Positions 16,300-24,604 of a stretch of DNA of 27,915 nt are shown here, piece by piece. Within the stretch, counting starts at the first letter, position 1, and each line of letters begins with the position of its first letter. Source of the stretch: an uncultured Porphyromonadaceae bacterium. GTDB taxonomy: Bacteria; Bacteroidota; Bacteroidia; Bacteroidales; Muribaculaceae. A model generated the notes under the pieces. That model saw only the letters and a list, made by a program, of their open reading frames with translations, was not told the DNA's origin and ran no database searches. The translations under genes and the position numbers were made by a program. The DNA lies in contig CAMWIF010000002.1 of assembly GCA_947174225.1 (NCBI GenBank), positions 1 to 27,915 on the forward strand, in the 5' to 3' direction.

Positions 16300-17778
16300 A
16301 TGAATACTCAGGAAAACGGCAGTAAGATATATCTTTACAGTATAGTCTGTGTGGCTGTGCTTGGAGGTCTCCTTTTCGGCTACGACACTGCGGTGATTTC
16401 AGGAGCTGAGAAAGGTCTGCAAGCGTTCTTCTTAGGGTCGAAGGATTTTGTCTATACCGATGTCATCCATGGTATGACCTCCTCCAGCGCACTTTTAGGA
16501 TGTATCATCGGCAGTGCCATATCAGGTATCTTGGCTTCCGGACTTGGACGTAAGAAATCACTCTTCATAGCCGGTGTGCTATTCTTCCTCTCCGCTCTCG
16601 GCTCCTACAATCCGGAATTCTTTTTCTTTGACTATGGGCAGCCCACACTTGGATTGCTTATTGGCTTCAATTTCTACCGTATACTCGGTGGAGTCGGAGT
16701 AGGTTTGGCTTCAGCCATCTGCCCGATGTATATTGCGGAGGTGGCTCCTTCCAATATACGAGGTACACTTGTGTCGTGGAACCAGTTTGCCATCATCTTC
16801 GGTCAGCTCGTGGTCTATTTTGTTAACTTCCTTATTCTCGGTGACCATACCAATCCTATTATCGAGCGTATCGGCGAGACGCTGTATCAGGTGAATCCCG
16901 CTTCCGATCCCTGGACCATCCAGACAGGTTGGCGTTATATGTTTGGCTCGGAGGGTATCGTGGCATTGGCATTTACCATACTTGTATGCTTTGTGCCTGA
17001 GTCTCCTCGCTATCTTGCCCTTATCGGACAGGATCAGAAGGCTCTTGCAGTGCTTACCCATATCAACGGCTCTAAGGCTAAGGAAATTCTGCACGAGATA
17101 AAGAATACTGTCAGCGTCAAGAGCGAGAAGCTTTTCTCATTCGGTGTGATGGTGATTTTCGTAGGTGTGATGCTTTCGGTATTCCAGCAGGCAGTAGGTA
17201 TCAATGCTGTTCTCTACTATGCTCCGCGTATTTTCGACTCGATGGGTATGGGTAATCCTATGGTGCAGACTGTCATTATGGGTATTGTCAATATACTCTT
17301 TACACTTGTGGCAGTGTTTACTGTTGAGAAATGGGGAAGAAAGCCCTTGCTCATCTGGGGTTCTTTTGGTATGGCGATAGGCGCTTTCGGCGTGGCTGCT
17401 TCCAATATCTTTGCGGTACATCCTTTGTTCCCCGTTGTGTCCATCATGGTCTATTCAGCTTCGTTTATGTTCTCGTGGGGTCCGATTTGCTGGGTATTAA
17501 TTTCTGAGATTTTCCCCAATACTATCCGAAGCGCGGCTGTGGCAATAGCTGTGGCATTCCAATGGATTTTCAATTTCATTGTTTCGTCTACATTTGTGCC
17601 TATGTACAATATGCGTGCGGGAGATATGGGCGAGAGCTTCGGTCATGTCTTTGTGTATGCTCTCTATGGCGTGATATGCGTCATTGCGGCATGGTTTGTA
17701 TTTAGTCTTGTGCCTGAGACCAAAGGTAAGACGCTCGAAGAGATGTCGGCTTATTGGCGTAAACGTGACTCCAAATAA
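16300..17778 (+). CDS. xylE: D-xylose/H+ symporter, MFS sugar porter
   Basis: 492 residues with twelve hydrophobic segments. Sugar-porter signatures: GLLFGYDTAVISGA in helix 1, GLGRKKSL after helix 2, RILGGVGVGLASAICPMYIAEVAPSNIRG around helices 4-5, VPESPRYL at the end of helix 6, QQAVGINAVLYYAP in helix 7, EKWGRKPLL and the closing VPETKGKTLEEM. Size and the motifs resemble E. coli XylE, and the position after xylA supports xylose as substrate; other pentoses or glucose cannot be excluded. No promoter was found in the 123-bp gap, so expression probably comes from read-through of the upstream hairpin. Confidence 0.92.
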   Translation: MNTQENGSKIYLYSIVCVAVLGGLLFGYDTAVISGAEKGLQAFFLGSKDFVYTDVIHGMTSSSALLGCIIGSAISGILASGLGRKKSLFIAGVLFFLSALGSYNPEFFFFDYGQPTLGLLIGFNFYRILGGVGVGLASAICPMYIAEVAPSNIRGTLVSWNQFAIIFGQLVVYFVNFLILGDHTNPIIERIGETLYQVNPASDPWTIQTGWRYMFGSEGIVALAFTILVCFVPESPRYLALIGQDQKALAVLTHINGSKAKEILHEIKNTVSVKSEKLFSFGVMVIFVGVMLSVFQQAVGINAVLYYAPRIFDSMGMGNPMVQTVIMGIVNILFTLVAVFTVEKWGRKPLLIWGSFGMAIGAFGVAASNIFAVHPLFPVVSIMVYSASFMFSWGPICWVLISEIFPNTIRSAAVAIAVAFQWIFNFIVSSTFVPMYNMRAGDMGESFGHVFVYALYGVICVIAAWFVFSLVPETKGKTLEEMSAYWRKRDSK

Positions 17779-17802
17779 CAATTTTCTCAGGAATATAATC
17801 AC

Positions 17803-17844
17803 AGATACGACCGGAGTGCTTTGTGGGCATGTCCGGTCGTATCT
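17803..17844 (+). terminator. Long hairpin after xylE, without T tract
   Basis: AGATACGACCGGA (17803-17815) pairs over 13 bp with TCCGGTCGTATCT (17832-17844), with a 16-nt loop. It is followed by ACGTATTG rather than T residues. It may end the xyl transcript by another route or protect its 3' end. Confidence 0.55.
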
Positions 17845-17952
17845 ACGTATTGTAAGTTAGGTGGCTGATAAGGTCGAATTAGAGATAGAGAAAAATGGAC
17901 TCGTCTTTTCTTTAAAATTTTGATATGGGTTTAGAAGCAGAATTAAATACGG

Positions 17953-17977
17953 TGATGAAGTAAAAACCACTTCATCA
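17953..17977. repeat. Perfect 9-bp inverted repeat, possible operator
   Basis: TGATGAAGT (17953-17961) and ACTTCATCA (17969-17977) flank a 7-nt A-rich spacer. There is no T tract. It sits about 170 bp before the sensor kinase promoter, so it may be a protein-binding site or an RNA hairpin. Confidence 0.5.
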
Positions 17978-18143
17978 GATGGGAGATATGCAAGTGCAAA
18001 GATAGAGAATCTTTTCATTATCAAAAACCGCTAAAATTGCTTTTCGTGTCCAGAAGGTACATAAGTGGTGACAAGTGGGCGAAATTTAATGCTGACAAGC
18101 AAAAAATCTTTGATTGTATAAGGTGGGGAATAGATTGATATGA

Positions 18144-18174
18144 TTGTATTTAAGATAAATATTGCTTACCTTTG
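18144..18174 (+). promoter_or_regulatory. Sigma-ABfr-type promoter of the two-component operon
   Basis: TTG at 18144-18146, a 20-nt spacer and TACCTTTG at 18167-18174. The leader to the ATG at 18251 is about 70 nt. Confidence 0.7.
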
Positions 18175-18250
18175 CAAAGTGAAATCGATATATGCGATTA
18201 AAATCAAAAATGTGATTGAAACTAATACAATTCTGTCAACTTGAAATTGG

Positions 18251-20266
18251 ATGAAGCTGTCAATTCTTCTTTTCCGAATGTTGCCTTTCATAGTCGCCGG
18301 TTTGATTATCGGCGGTGTGATGTCATGTGGGTCCGGTGCTAAAGCTGACTATGATGATGCCGGAATTGCTGAGATAAATGATTCTTTGCGTCGGGGGAAT
18401 TTAAAGGATGCCATACGCTTGACCGACAGACTCAAGGAAGAGGCACTTTCACGAGGTGATTCTGAGATATGGAGTGCAGCTATGGTGCAGCAGGGTGTCA
18501 ATGCTTATTATCAGGGAAAGCCTGAACTTGTCCTTGCCTCAGCTGATTCTGCCTTGATATGGTTGGAACGTCAGGAACATACTCCTGAGATGGCACGTGT
18601 GCTTGCCAAGGCATATCAGACCCGAGGGGCTTACTATGATCAATTCAGTTTTAATCCGGATTCTACCGCCAAATACCTGCGCCTTTCCGTAGACAACGTG
18701 GAGCTTTCTGGTATACGCGCTGACTTGCCTCAAGCTTATGCCAACTATGCCAATGCCTTGAGAATGGGAGCGGCACTCGACAGCGCAGCGGTGTATTATC
18801 ATAGAGCTATTACTGTGGCTGATTCTTTGGATCTGGAGCCGGTGCATTATATCCCGCTATATAATGGCATAGCTTCCGTGCTTACGGATATGCGTGATTT
18901 CGATAATAGTGCCATATGGTGGGAGAAGTCGATGAGTATCCTCGGAGAGATGAACCAGTTTGATAAGTTTAACACTCTCACAGGTTATGGCAACGACTTT
19001 TATTATCGTGAGGACTATGCCGGAGCAAATAATATATTCGGAATGTTGAGAAGTATGCTTGACTCTGTGCCTGAATCCAAATGGGAGAGAATGTTTACGG
19101 ATGTGAACCTTGCCGATACCTATATACGGCTCGGACGGACACGAGAAGCTTCTGACATACTTGATTCTACCGCACGTTATTTTTCTGTAGTGCAGCCTAA
19201 TCCGGTTGTGAAGTCGTATATCCATACCCTACAGATGCGTGCAGCTTTAGAAACTAACGACATTGAATGGGCAAATTATCTTGCCAAAATGTATCCGGCT
19301 TCAGATTCTTTGAGACTTGAACAGCTATTGGCACGTCTACAGGTGCTTGAGGAGCTTTACAGCCGCACCGGTAATTACAAATTGGCATATGAGATGCAGA
19401 CTCGATATGACCATCTCAACGATTCGTTAAGATCATATAAGCTTAAGCAGCAGATATCTACTCTCAATGCCATGTATCAACGCGATAAACGAATCCTCAA
19501 TCTTGAGGCGGGAAACACGCGGCAACAAGCGCGTATATTCAGATTGCTTGCCGTGGTGGCTTTGTCGCTGGTAGTGATTGTGGGGTTGATATTATGGATT
19601 GTGTTGAAAAGAGGACGCAATCTTCGCCGGGAGGAGAGGATGATGCGGAAGATTGTATCTTTGCGTGAAGAAAATCTGCGTAACCGCGTCACCCCACATT
19701 TTATATATAATGCTCTGAATCACGAACTCATTAATGCCGGCAACGGCAAGCCCTCCCATCTTGATTCGCTGGTTCATCTTATACGTCGCCAACAATTCGT
19801 GGCATCTGAAATTCTCATACCCTTTGCCGATGAGCTGGCTTTCGTAGATGATTATATACGCATTATCGGTGATAATGGTCGCGACTCTCTCGACTATGAC
19901 TATAATATAGACTCCGGACTGACTCCCGATTTCCTTTTCCCCTCTATGGCACTTCAGATTTTGGTGGAGAATGCTTTCAAGCACGGCTTCAGTACACTGG
20001 CTCCTGGCGAGGAAAGGGTCTTGAATATTTCCGTGACGCGAGTTGATGAGGAGAGAATATCGGTAACTGTATTTAATAACAGCGGGACCGTACCGGCTAC
20101 CGCTGAGAGTGGAGGTACCGGTCTGCGTGTGCTTGTGGAGACTATACGTCTTATCAATGAGCGTAATCGGGAGAAGACTGAATTTACAATAAACACGGCC
20201 TCTGAATGTGAAGGACGCACAGGATGTAGAGCCATAATCACTATACCCTTGTCTCTCAAACAATGA
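18251..20266 (+). CDS. TPR sensor histidine kinase, LytS/YehU type
   Basis: 671 residues. The N-terminus is a hydrophobic export signal ending in GGVMSC (C26), a possible lipobox. Residues about 35-410 form TPR-like helices in the periplasm. A membrane helix spans about 430-452. A short coiled coil leads to the His_kinase domain with the phospho-acceptor H483 in TPHFIYNALN. The HATPase_c domain follows, with N574 in the N-box (ILVENAFKHG) and a GGTGLRV G-box. This is the Bacteroidales pattern of periplasmic TPR sensing coupled to a LytS-like kinase. It overlaps its LytTR partner by 4 nt (ATGA), so the pair is certain. The ligand is unknown; neighbouring xylose and GH43 genes suggest a pentose or hemicellulose signal, which is inference. 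Confidence 0.92.
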   Translation: MKLSILLFRMLPFIVAGLIIGGVMSCGSGAKADYDDAGIAEINDSLRRGNLKDAIRLTDRLKEEALSRGDSEIWSAAMVQQGVNAYYQGKPELVLASADSALIWLERQEHTPEMARVLAKAYQTRGAYYDQFSFNPDSTAKYLRLSVDNVELSGIRADLPQAYANYANALRMGAALDSAAVYYHRAITVADSLDLEPVHYIPLYNGIASVLTDMRDFDNSAIWWEKSMSILGEMNQFDKFNTLTGYGNDFYYREDYAGANNIFGMLRSMLDSVPESKWERMFTDVNLADTYIRLGRTREASDILDSTARYFSVVQPNPVVKSYIHTLQMRAALETNDIEWANYLAKMYPASDSLRLEQLLARLQVLEELYSRTGNYKLAYEMQTRYDHLNDSLRSYKLKQQISTLNAMYQRDKRILNLEAGNTRQQARIFRLLAVVALSLVVIVGLILWIVLKRGRNLRREERMMRKIVSLREENLRNRVTPHFIYNALNHELINAGNGKPSHLDSLVHLIRRQQFVASEILIPFADELAFVDDYIRIIGDNGRDSLDYDYNIDSGLTPDFLFPSMALQILVENAFKHGFSTLAPGEERVLNISVTRVDEERISVTVFNNSGTVPATAESGGTGLRVLVETIRLINERNREKTEFTINTASECEGRTGCRAIITIPLSLKQ

Positions 20267-21060
20267 TGACTGATCAGAACATATCGAAAATTAAAGTTGT
20301 GATAGTGGACGACGATATTCCCAGCGCACAGCTTTTGGCGAAGTCTTTGTCGGAACGCGAGGATATAACACTCTGTGGAGTGGCTGAAACTCTTGCGGAA
20401 GGGGAGAGGCTTGTTAAGCTTCATACCCCTGATTTGCTGTTTCTCGATATGGAATTTCCCGACTCAAACGGGTTGGATTGGTATGAAGGTTCCAACCTCC
20501 CGGCAAATACCAAAGTCGTTTTTCACACTTGCTATCGACGTTACATACACGATGCGCTTTCGTTGAAGGTGTTTGATTTTCTTCTCAAACCTTTTGATGC
20601 AGGCGATCTTGATGTCATATTACGCCGCTTCAAAAACCTGCCTGCTGAGAACAGGAACGTAGGGAATAACAATGAGTTCGGAGGACGTTTCATGGAGAGG
20701 ATGCCCATGGGTGGCGGTCAGGCTCGTCCGCTTGCGATAACTTCGGTGATTAATTCCAAGATTATCGTTAATCCGGCTGATATCGTATACTTCCGCTACA
20801 TCTCTGAACGTAAGATTTGGGAATGTGTGTTTTCTAATTTGAAACGGATCATATTGAAACGTCAGACTACCGCAGAAACCATCCTTGGCTATGGACCCGA
20901 TTTTGTGCGTACCCATAAGCATTTCATAGTGAATATGCGCTATGTCGGAATTATCTCCGGTAATGACTGTATTCTTCTCCCGCCACTTGATTCTATTACA
21001 GAGATAAAAATCTCCAAGTCATACCGTCGTGATTTGATGGATCGCTTTTACGACATCTGA
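20263..21060 (+). CDS. LytTR-family response regulator
   Basis: 265 residues. The receiver domain (about 10-125) has the acidic pocket D16-D18, phospho-acceptor D62 in LLFLDMEFPD, T89 and K109. A 30-residue linker leads to a LytTR DNA-binding domain (about 160-260), with FVRTHKHFIVNMRYV and the closing ISKSYRRDLMDRF. It is translated from an ATGA overlap with the kinase gene and receives phosphate from it. Target genes are not known. The immediately downstream GH43 genes and the upstream xyl genes are the natural candidates. No convincing terminator follows. Confidence 0.94.
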   Translation: MMTDQNISKIKVVIVDDDIPSAQLLAKSLSEREDITLCGVAETLAEGERLVKLHTPDLLFLDMEFPDSNGLDWYEGSNLPANTKVVFHTCYRRYIHDALSLKVFDFLLKPFDAGDLDVILRRFKNLPAENRNVGNNNEFGGRFMERMPMGGGQARPLAITSVINSKIIVNPADIVYFRYISERKIWECVFSNLKRIILKRQTTAETILGYGPDFVRTHKHFIVNMRYVGIISGNDCILLPPLDSITEIKISKSYRRDLMDRFYDI

Positions 21061-21126
21061 GAGTTGTTTTATCTCACGCTTCTGGTTAAGGTTTTGTTTT
21101 TCAGCGGTGACCCGACTGAATGATAA

Positions 21127-21141
21127 CACTGTGCGACAGTG
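21127..21141. repeat. Small palindrome upstream of the GH43 genes
   Basis: CACTGT and ACAGTG flank GCG, giving a 6-bp perfect dyad about 60 bp upstream of the predicted GH43 -7 element. Operator function is possible but unproven. Confidence 0.35.
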
Positions 21142-21201
21142 ATGTTACAAATATAAATGAATATGAGCCAAGTTTGAATGGCGTTATATAGTTCTTATAA
21201 T

Positions 21202-21253
21202 TAACTTTGCATCGGGTGAATATATGGAGTGTTTCTTTAACTTTATTCACCCG
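21202..21253 (+). promoter_or_regulatory. GH43 operon -7 element with inverted repeat at the predicted transcript start
   Basis: TAACTTTG (21202-21209) matches the -7 consensus; no TTTG lies at the right distance upstream, which fits an activator-dependent promoter. CGGGTGAATA (21213-21222) pairs over 10 bp with TATTCACCCG (21244-21253) across 21 nt. Transcription would begin at or just inside the left arm, so the element is either a leader hairpin or an operator. Confidence 0.55.
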
Positions 21254-21286
21254 CATATTATTTATTTTTGATAACCCAAACATCAG

Positions 21287-22621
21287 ATGAAAAGATTCCA
21301 CACCCTCTTGTCGGCTCTTCTCCTGTCAGGCACAGGCTTTACAACTATAGCCCAGAATCCGATTTCTCAAACTGAATTCACAGCCGATCCGGCTCCGTTG
21401 GTGATTGGCGATACATTATATCTCTATACGGGTCATGACGAATGGGAGGCAACTCCGGAGCAATTCGTTATGAAGGATTATTTATGCTTTACCACTACGG
21501 ATATGGTGAATTGGACTCACCATGCCCCCATCTTCAATATCTCTCTTTTCGGAGAGAATGAAAATGCCAACGCCTCACAGATGGCTTATAGAAACGGTAA
21601 ATTCTATTTCTACCCCTCCACGAGCGGTGTGCCTGTGCTTGTCTCTGATTCTCCTTACGGACCCTTTACAAATCCATTGGGTGGAAAAAACCAGCTGACA
21701 TATGCTCAGGACACCAACTTCAGCGGTCACGGCTGGGAAGATATTGACCCTACAGTCTTGATAGATGACGATGGTCAGGCATATCTTTATTGGGGCAACA
21801 ATGCTCTTTATGCCGTGAAGCTTAATGAAGATATGATAAGCTATGACGGAGAGATCACAGCCTTTGACATATACGACAAGGATATGTTTGGCGAAGACTA
21901 TGAGGAGGCTCCCTGGCTCGCGAAGCGTGGCGACAAATACTATCTTCTGTATGCCTCACATTGTCCGGAGGACACCGATTGGGCATGGGCAGACAGTCCT
22001 ATGGGTCCATGGAAATATGGAGGCAGAGTGATGCGTGCCTTTGAACACGGGGGTATGGGAAATCACACCGGTATAGCTGAATTTAAGGGACAATGGTATT
22101 TCTTCTATATGGATGAGGGTTTGCCCGATGCCCATAGCCGCCGTCGCACAGCAAGTGTCGTGCCATTCAATTTCGAGCCTGACGGAAAGATACCCTATAT
22201 CCATCACGACAAACGTGGCGTGTTGAAGAGTGTGTCGCCGCTCAATCCTTATGTGCGTCAGCAGGGTGAGACAATCGCCTGGGAAGAGGGTATAGGCATA
22301 GGTTACGATAACGTGTATAGTGTGTATGTGAATAATGTTGATCCGGGCGATTGGATTAAGGTTAGGGAAGTGAATTTCAAGGATGGTGCCAAGACTTTTA
22401 CAGCCCGTACTCGTGGAAATAATCCTTCAGCTGCTATCGAGGTACGTCTTGACGCTCCCAACGGGGAATTGCTTGGCATACTTAATTGCGGCTCCTCTAA
22501 AGATTGGAAAGATACCAAATGCGATATAAAAAAGCGCGACGGCATCCACGACCTCTACTTTGTCTTTTCCGGTGACGGCTCTGACCTGATGGATTTCGAC
22601 AGTTGGATATTTTCCGAATAA
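21287..22621 (+). CDS. Secreted GH43 glycosidase with C-terminal CBM6-like domain
   Basis: 444 residues. A Sec signal peptide (about 1-22, ending TTIAQ) precedes a five-bladed GH43 catalytic domain (about 28-315) with the inverting set: base D34 in TADPAP, D154 in DIDPTVLIDDDGQA, and acid E207 in YEEAPWL. A beta-sandwich resembling CBM6 occupies about 320-444 (WEEGIGIG, VNFKDGAKTFTARTRG, LYFVFSG). Such enzymes are xylosidases or arabinofuranosidases acting on arabinoxylan or arabinan; exact specificity cannot be told by eye. It starts the GH43 pair 226 bp after the response regulator. Confidence 0.92.
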   Translation: MKRFHTLLSALLLSGTGFTTIAQNPISQTEFTADPAPLVIGDTLYLYTGHDEWEATPEQFVMKDYLCFTTTDMVNWTHHAPIFNISLFGENENANASQMAYRNGKFYFYPSTSGVPVLVSDSPYGPFTNPLGGKNQLTYAQDTNFSGHGWEDIDPTVLIDDDGQAYLYWGNNALYAVKLNEDMISYDGEITAFDIYDKDMFGEDYEEAPWLAKRGDKYYLLYASHCPEDTDWAWADSPMGPWKYGGRVMRAFEHGGMGNHTGIAEFKGQWYFFYMDEGLPDAHSRRRTASVVPFNFEPDGKIPYIHHDKRGVLKSVSPLNPYVRQQGETIAWEEGIGIGYDNVYSVYVNNVDPGDWIKVREVNFKDGAKTFTARTRGNNPSAAIEVRLDAPNGELLGILNCGSSKDWKDTKCDIKKRDGIHDLYFVFSGDGSDLMDFDSWIFSE

Positions 22622-22703
22622 ATTCCTGTCTTGCGGATTGGTCATACGTAAATCTGAAAGTTATAATAACAAGCAAAACTATAAGATTAACAACAAGCTT
22701 AGG

Positions 22704-24329
22704 ATGTCTGTAACTTGGAAGCGTTTTGTAGAAATTGTATTAACCTTAGGAGCTTTTATACTCTTACCAAGCCTTGTATGTGCCGGTAATGCCATCTCGG
22801 CGAATAGTAGTATATCAGGAAGTTTGGCAGATTTCGGGATTAATAATGCCGATACGGTATTAGCTCTTGATTGCAATGAATTCTTCACTGATCCGAAGAC
22901 AGTATTGTTTTATGCCGATTTCCGTAAAGAACTTGATTTGTCTTTCGATGTGAAGCTTAACACCAATATTACCGAGCAGGTTTTTCTCTGTAAGGAGGGA
23001 AATCGGGATAATCCTTCTGCCGGTATTATGGTTGGTTTTGATCCGGGTCCGGAAAAGATATTTGCGGAGATATGTGATGCCGACGGTCAGCCTCACCGTA
23101 TTTGGGCAGGTGATAAGGTTGAACTTGGAAAGTGGATGAATGTTAGGGTGAAAGGGAATGCTGATTCTGAATGTCAAAATTCAACGCTGACTCTTTCGGT
23201 TTCTGAACTCAGCGATCCTTCTGAGCCTTCTGTCACTTCGGCAGGCTTAATATCAGACGGTAAGGTTGGAAGTGTGTCTTATTCGGGCCCTGTGATGCCG
23301 TTGGCAGCGAGTCGTTGGGTTATAGGTAGAGGTTATCCCGGTGGCTTTCCCAATTCCTTGCAAGTGAGAAGAGGTGAGTTGCGCAACCTTACTATAAATG
23401 GGGTGGGGCGTGAGCGAAAAGATGGTCAGAATCCCATTTTCACCGATCGTCTAACTGCTGACCCTGCTTGTACGGTAATCGGCGACCGTCTGTATGCTTT
23501 TGTCGGTGAAGATTGTGCCGATCCGGACGGGTGGTTTAATATGCCTCATTGGGTGGCATACTCCACTTCCGATATGAAAAATTGGGAATGTCACGGAGTG
23601 GTGCTGAAAGCTTCCGATTTCCCCTATGCCAATCCTTACGGTGCGTGGGCAGGACAGGTGGTTGAGCGTAACGGGAAATACTATTATTATGTTACTCTCG
23701 ATGATACCCGCAACGGGCGTCACGCCATAGATGTCGCGGTGGCAGATAGTCCTACCGGTCCCTATATTCCGGCACGTCTTGACCGCGAGCCCCTTATCAC
23801 AGATGATATAACTCCGGATTCCCACCGTTTTAATGCTGACATTGACCCTACTGTGCTGATTGACGATGATGGTCAGGCTTGGATAGCGTGGGGCAACGGC
23901 GATTTCTATCTTTCGCGACTCAAAGATAATATGATTGAACTTGAAGGAGAGGTTATGCATATGGGTATGCGGAATGTGTCGGAGGGTCCGTGGCTTTTCA
24001 AGCGCAACGGCATCTACTATAATGTCCATGCCGCAGACGCACCCGGTGTGCAGCCGGAGCAGTTGGCATACTCAATGGCAGATTCTATAATAGGTCCATG
24101 GAGATATGGTGGATTGGTGACCGGTCCGGCAAAATTCGGTTTTACAATTCATCCATCAGTAAACGAATTTAACGGCAAATGGTATCTTTTCTATCACGAT
24201 GGCTCCTATATGCACGATGGTCAGCCGGGAGGTGACTGCCGCCGCCAAGTTTGTGTTGAGGAGCTGCACTTTGACGAATCCGGCAATATCCTGCCTATTA
24301 CTCTCACTGAATCCGGTCTCTCCAAATAA
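22704..24329 (+). CDS. Secreted GH43 glycosidase with an N-terminal jelly-roll-like domain
   Basis: 541 residues from the ATG at 22704. A longer frame from TTG at 22638 adds 22 polar residues before the signal peptide, so I reject it. Signal peptide about 1-28 (LLPSLVCAG). Residues about 35-235 are a beta-rich domain resembling concanavalin-A/LamG-type folds, not confidently assigned. The GH43 domain covers about 245-535, with D253 in TADPAC, D381 in DIDPTVLIDDDGQAW (the same block as in the preceding enzyme) and E427 in SEGPWL. It lies 82 bp after the first GH43 gene without a promoter between, so one transcript. The final codons TCC GGT CTC TCC AAA TAA are the first unit of a tandem repeat. 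Confidence 0.9.
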   Translation: MSVTWKRFVEIVLTLGAFILLPSLVCAGNAISANSSISGSLADFGINNADTVLALDCNEFFTDPKTVLFYADFRKELDLSFDVKLNTNITEQVFLCKEGNRDNPSAGIMVGFDPGPEKIFAEICDADGQPHRIWAGDKVELGKWMNVRVKGNADSECQNSTLTLSVSELSDPSEPSVTSAGLISDGKVGSVSYSGPVMPLAASRWVIGRGYPGGFPNSLQVRRGELRNLTINGVGRERKDGQNPIFTDRLTADPACTVIGDRLYAFVGEDCADPDGWFNMPHWVAYSTSDMKNWECHGVVLKASDFPYANPYGAWAGQVVERNGKYYYYVTLDDTRNGRHAIDVAVADSPTGPYIPARLDREPLITDDITPDSHRFNADIDPTVLIDDDGQAWIAWGNGDFYLSRLKDNMIELEGEVMHMGMRNVSEGPWLFKRNGIYYNVHAADAPGVQPEQLAYSMADSIIGPWRYGGLVTGPAKFGFTIHPSVNEFNGKWYLFYHDGSYMHDGQPGGDCRRQVCVEELHFDESGNILPITLTESGLSK

Positions 24330-24379
24330 TCTGTCTCTCCAAATAATTTGTCTTTCGAATAATCCGGTCTCTCCGAATA
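24311..24379 (+). repeat. Four-copy degenerate tandem repeat duplicating the GH43 3' end
   Basis: Units of 18, 17, 16 and 18 bp at 24311-24328, 24329-24345, 24346-24361 and 24362-24379, consensus ATccgTCTCTCCaAATA. The first unit carries the last sense codons and stop of the GH43 gene. Read on in the same frame, the last unit again gives SGLSE followed by a stop. It is a minisatellite-like expansion. Confidence 0.85.
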
Positions 24380-24447
24380 AAAAGATTGGAATTTAGAAAA
24401 ATTATTTGTGGGTGAGTGAACCTTTTCCGTAAGAGTGATGTTTTAAT

Positions 24448-24495
24448 ATCAGAAAGCACGATAGATGTAGCGATTACATGATAAGGCTTTCAGAT
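24448..24495. repeat. Nested inverted repeat
   Basis: ATCAGAAAGC (24448-24457) pairs with GCTTTCAGAT (24486-24495) at 9 of 10 positions. Inside it ATGTA (24465-24469) pairs with TACAT (24475-24479). The result is a two-tier stem with near-equal internal loops of 7 and 6 nt. Confidence 0.45.
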
Positions 24496-24562
24496 GCGTG
24501 ATTAGATGTTAGTCAGTATCGGAAATTGTTTCATGATGTTAGGTTAGTTTAAAAAGTATTAT

Positions 24563-24604
24563 GGAAAAAGTAAGCGACCGATGAGAATCGGTCGCTTGCT
24601 TTTA
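24563..24604. terminator. Bidirectional terminator between GH43 and acyltransferase genes
   Basis: AAGCGACCGAT (24572-24582) pairs perfectly over 11 bp with ATCGGTCGCTT (24587-24597), loop GAGA. TTTT follows on the + strand. On the - strand the preceding GGAAAAAGT becomes a T run, so it serves both converging transcripts. Confidence 0.85.

Larger units (their letters stand above)
17779..18250. other. 472-bp non-coding region between xylE and the sensor kinase
   Basis: No plausible gene or tRNA. It holds the xylE hairpin (17803-17844), a perfect 9-bp inverted repeat (17953-17977), a possible leftward -7 element (17997-18004), and the sensor kinase promoter (18144-18174). It is more AT-rich than the flanking genes. 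Confidence 0.7.

Noticed and set aside
17997..18004. Leftward -7 element (TATCTTTG on the - strand)
   Set aside because: The nearest TTTG-like element is 17 nt away, shorter than the usual 19-21, and no - strand gene follows it.
19592..20263. Long - strand frame of 223 codons opposite the kinase gene
   Set aside because: Its composition shows it to be an antisense shadow of the HATPase domain. No promoter or recognisable domain. The same holds for the - strand frame at 1227-1868 opposite the RelA/SpoT gene.
21263..21270. Second -7-like TATTTTTG before the first GH43 gene
   Set aside because: No -33 element, and the transcript would begin only about 10 nt before the start codon. The element at 21202 is better placed.
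22638..22703. TTG start extending the second GH43 protein by 22 residues
   Set aside because: The extension is polar and would precede the signal peptide. The ATG at 22704 puts the signal peptide at the N-terminus.
24311..24379. Possible CRISPR array
   Set aside because: The 16-18 bp units are directly adjacent and degenerate, with no spacers and no cas genes.
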